Below, in pieces: positions 63,361 through 64,000 of a DNA stretch of 64,000 bases. Source of the stretch: a virus; the IMG/VR virus record IMGVR_UViG_3300043788_000023, positions 105,609 through 169,608 of that record; one strand, given 5' to 3'. How positions within the stretch are numbered: position 1 is the first letter of the stretch; every line of letters starts with the position of its first letter. The notes beneath the pieces were generated by a model. The model saw only the letters and a program-made list of their open reading frames with translations. It searched no databases and was not told where the DNA came from. Both the position numbers and the translations under genes were made by a program.

Positions 63361-64000
63361 ATGCCTTACGATTTCATAGACCAGAATATCGTGGCTACGT
63401 GCCTGATCCAGCCGCACGACAACGATTCGTTCTACAACCCTATCCCCCTCCTACACACAGGGTTCGCCTTCAACGGCAACCATTACACCCTCGGGGTTCA
63501 GGACGGCAATGCAAGCCCGTACCACGCCGCTGGCGGGAACCTTCAAGCAACGTGGTGGACTGAGGCGCAGGCGGGTAACGAGTTCCGAGGCGACCAACAA
63601 AACTTCCCGACCTACGGTCTCGTTTTGGTTTCCCCCGTCTCGCTGGTGATCTTGGACCAAGGTACTCCGGTCGCCACAGCTAACGCCCTTCCCTTGTGGA
63701 TGCAGTTCTTGCTTGCGGACAACAACGCACTTGCGAACAACTTTGACGGCGCAGTCATAGGCTTCACGCCAGCCAGCGTGTGCTATGCGGATGGAATCAT
63801 CTCTGTGACGTACGTGCCGGACTCAGGCTGCCAAGCCACTTACACGTACCCGGTGTGGAACCCCTCAACCAGCTACAACGCTGGCGACATCGTCACATAC
63901 AACGGCGTGCGCTACGAGGCGCTCTTGTTCGGCGCTCCTTTAGCTCCTCCGGTTGCTGGCATTCCGCCGACGCTCAACCCCAATTTCTGGAAGGTAGAGA
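63361..64000 (+). CDS. tail fibre-like protein, 3' end cut by the window edge
   Basis: 213 codons open to the edge; ATG with GGGGAG seven bases upstream. Beta-rich virion style (YNPIPLLHTGFAFNGNHYTL). Near residue 172 a CBM5/12-like chitin-binding motif: WNPSTSYNAGDIVTYNGVRY, with FW further on. It is divergent from 62879, so a short divergent promoter region lies at 63293-63360. Confidence 0.7.
   Translation, partial: MPYDFIDQNIVATCLIQPHDNDSFYNPIPLLHTGFAFNGNHYTLGVQDGNASPYHAAGGNLQATWWTEAQAGNEFRGDQQNFPTYGLVLVSPVSLVILDQGTPVATANALPLWMQFLLADNNALANNFDGAVIGFTPASVCYADGIISVTYVPDSGCQATYTYPVWNPSTSYNAGDIVTYNGVRYEALLFGAPLAPPVAGIPPTLNPNFWKVE

Noticed and set aside
1-64000. CRISPR arrays
   Set aside because: No set of regularly spaced repeats was seen; repeats found are coding or hairpin-type.

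Overview
The window is part of a large tailed-phage genome with a contractile tail; only the tail/baseplate module and a long accessory region are visible. Almost everything reads from the minus strand in tightly packed operons, with frequent ATGA, TGATG and TAATG stop/start overlaps and common GTG and TTG starts. The only plus-strand genes are at 2031, 22724 and 63361. The host is probably a Gram-negative bacterium with an outer membrane, since several phage genes encode signal-peptide beta-barrel, lipoprotein and OmpA-like proteins. Their style (BNR propellers, proline-rich linkers, TPM proteins) recalls Acidobacteriota, but that is an inference.

Regions: (1) 1-2000, two virion-like genes. 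(2) 2000-6200, nucleotide and DNA-modification genes (P-loop NTPase, adenylate kinase, 5-hmdU-kinase-type helical protein, DUF6899-like and NMAD1/DUF1599 proteins, zinc mini-proteins). (3) 6100-14400, an AAA+ ATPase, a two-step NAD+ synthesis route (NAMPT plus NMN adenylyltransferase-Nudix), a UvrD-type helicase and a PP2C phosphatase. (4) 14400-23600, an envelope and exopolysaccharide block: TPM protein, three outer-membrane/OmpA-like proteins, BNR propeller, processive GT2 synthase, NodB deacetylase, galactose-oxidase/GlxA-like radical copper oxidase and a GH16 protein. (5) 23500-25100, HNH endonuclease and a tRNA array. (6) 25100-35000, cold-shock protein with a hairpin-rich tail, an alanyl-tRNA synthetase core, a PI3K-like kinase, CoaD, a nuclease-HTH fusion, a three-HTH protein, a second tRNA array with three amber (CTA) suppressor tRNAs, an HD protein, and a peptidyl-tRNA-hydrolase-like gene interrupted by an in-frame amber codon. 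(7) 35700-36080, a circularly permuted (two-piece) tmRNA with its own promoter and terminator. (8) 36000-40000, small hypothetical genes. (9) 39400-64000, tail, baseplate and adhesin genes including a 1691-aa baseplate-J protein and three giant fibre proteins built from shared repeats.

The most striking theme is translational control. A phage-borne permuted tmRNA, an AlaRS catalytic core (tmRNA is charged with alanine), three CTA suppressor tRNAs, near-absence of TAG stops, an amber codon inside a PTH2-like gene, and several tRNAs with C instead of U at position 33 together suggest an organised system for recoding, ribosome rescue and possibly evasion of anticodon nucleases. The second theme is a virus-encoded polysaccharide synthesis, oxidation, deacetylation and cleavage cluster resembling Pga and Streptomyces CslA-GlxA systems.
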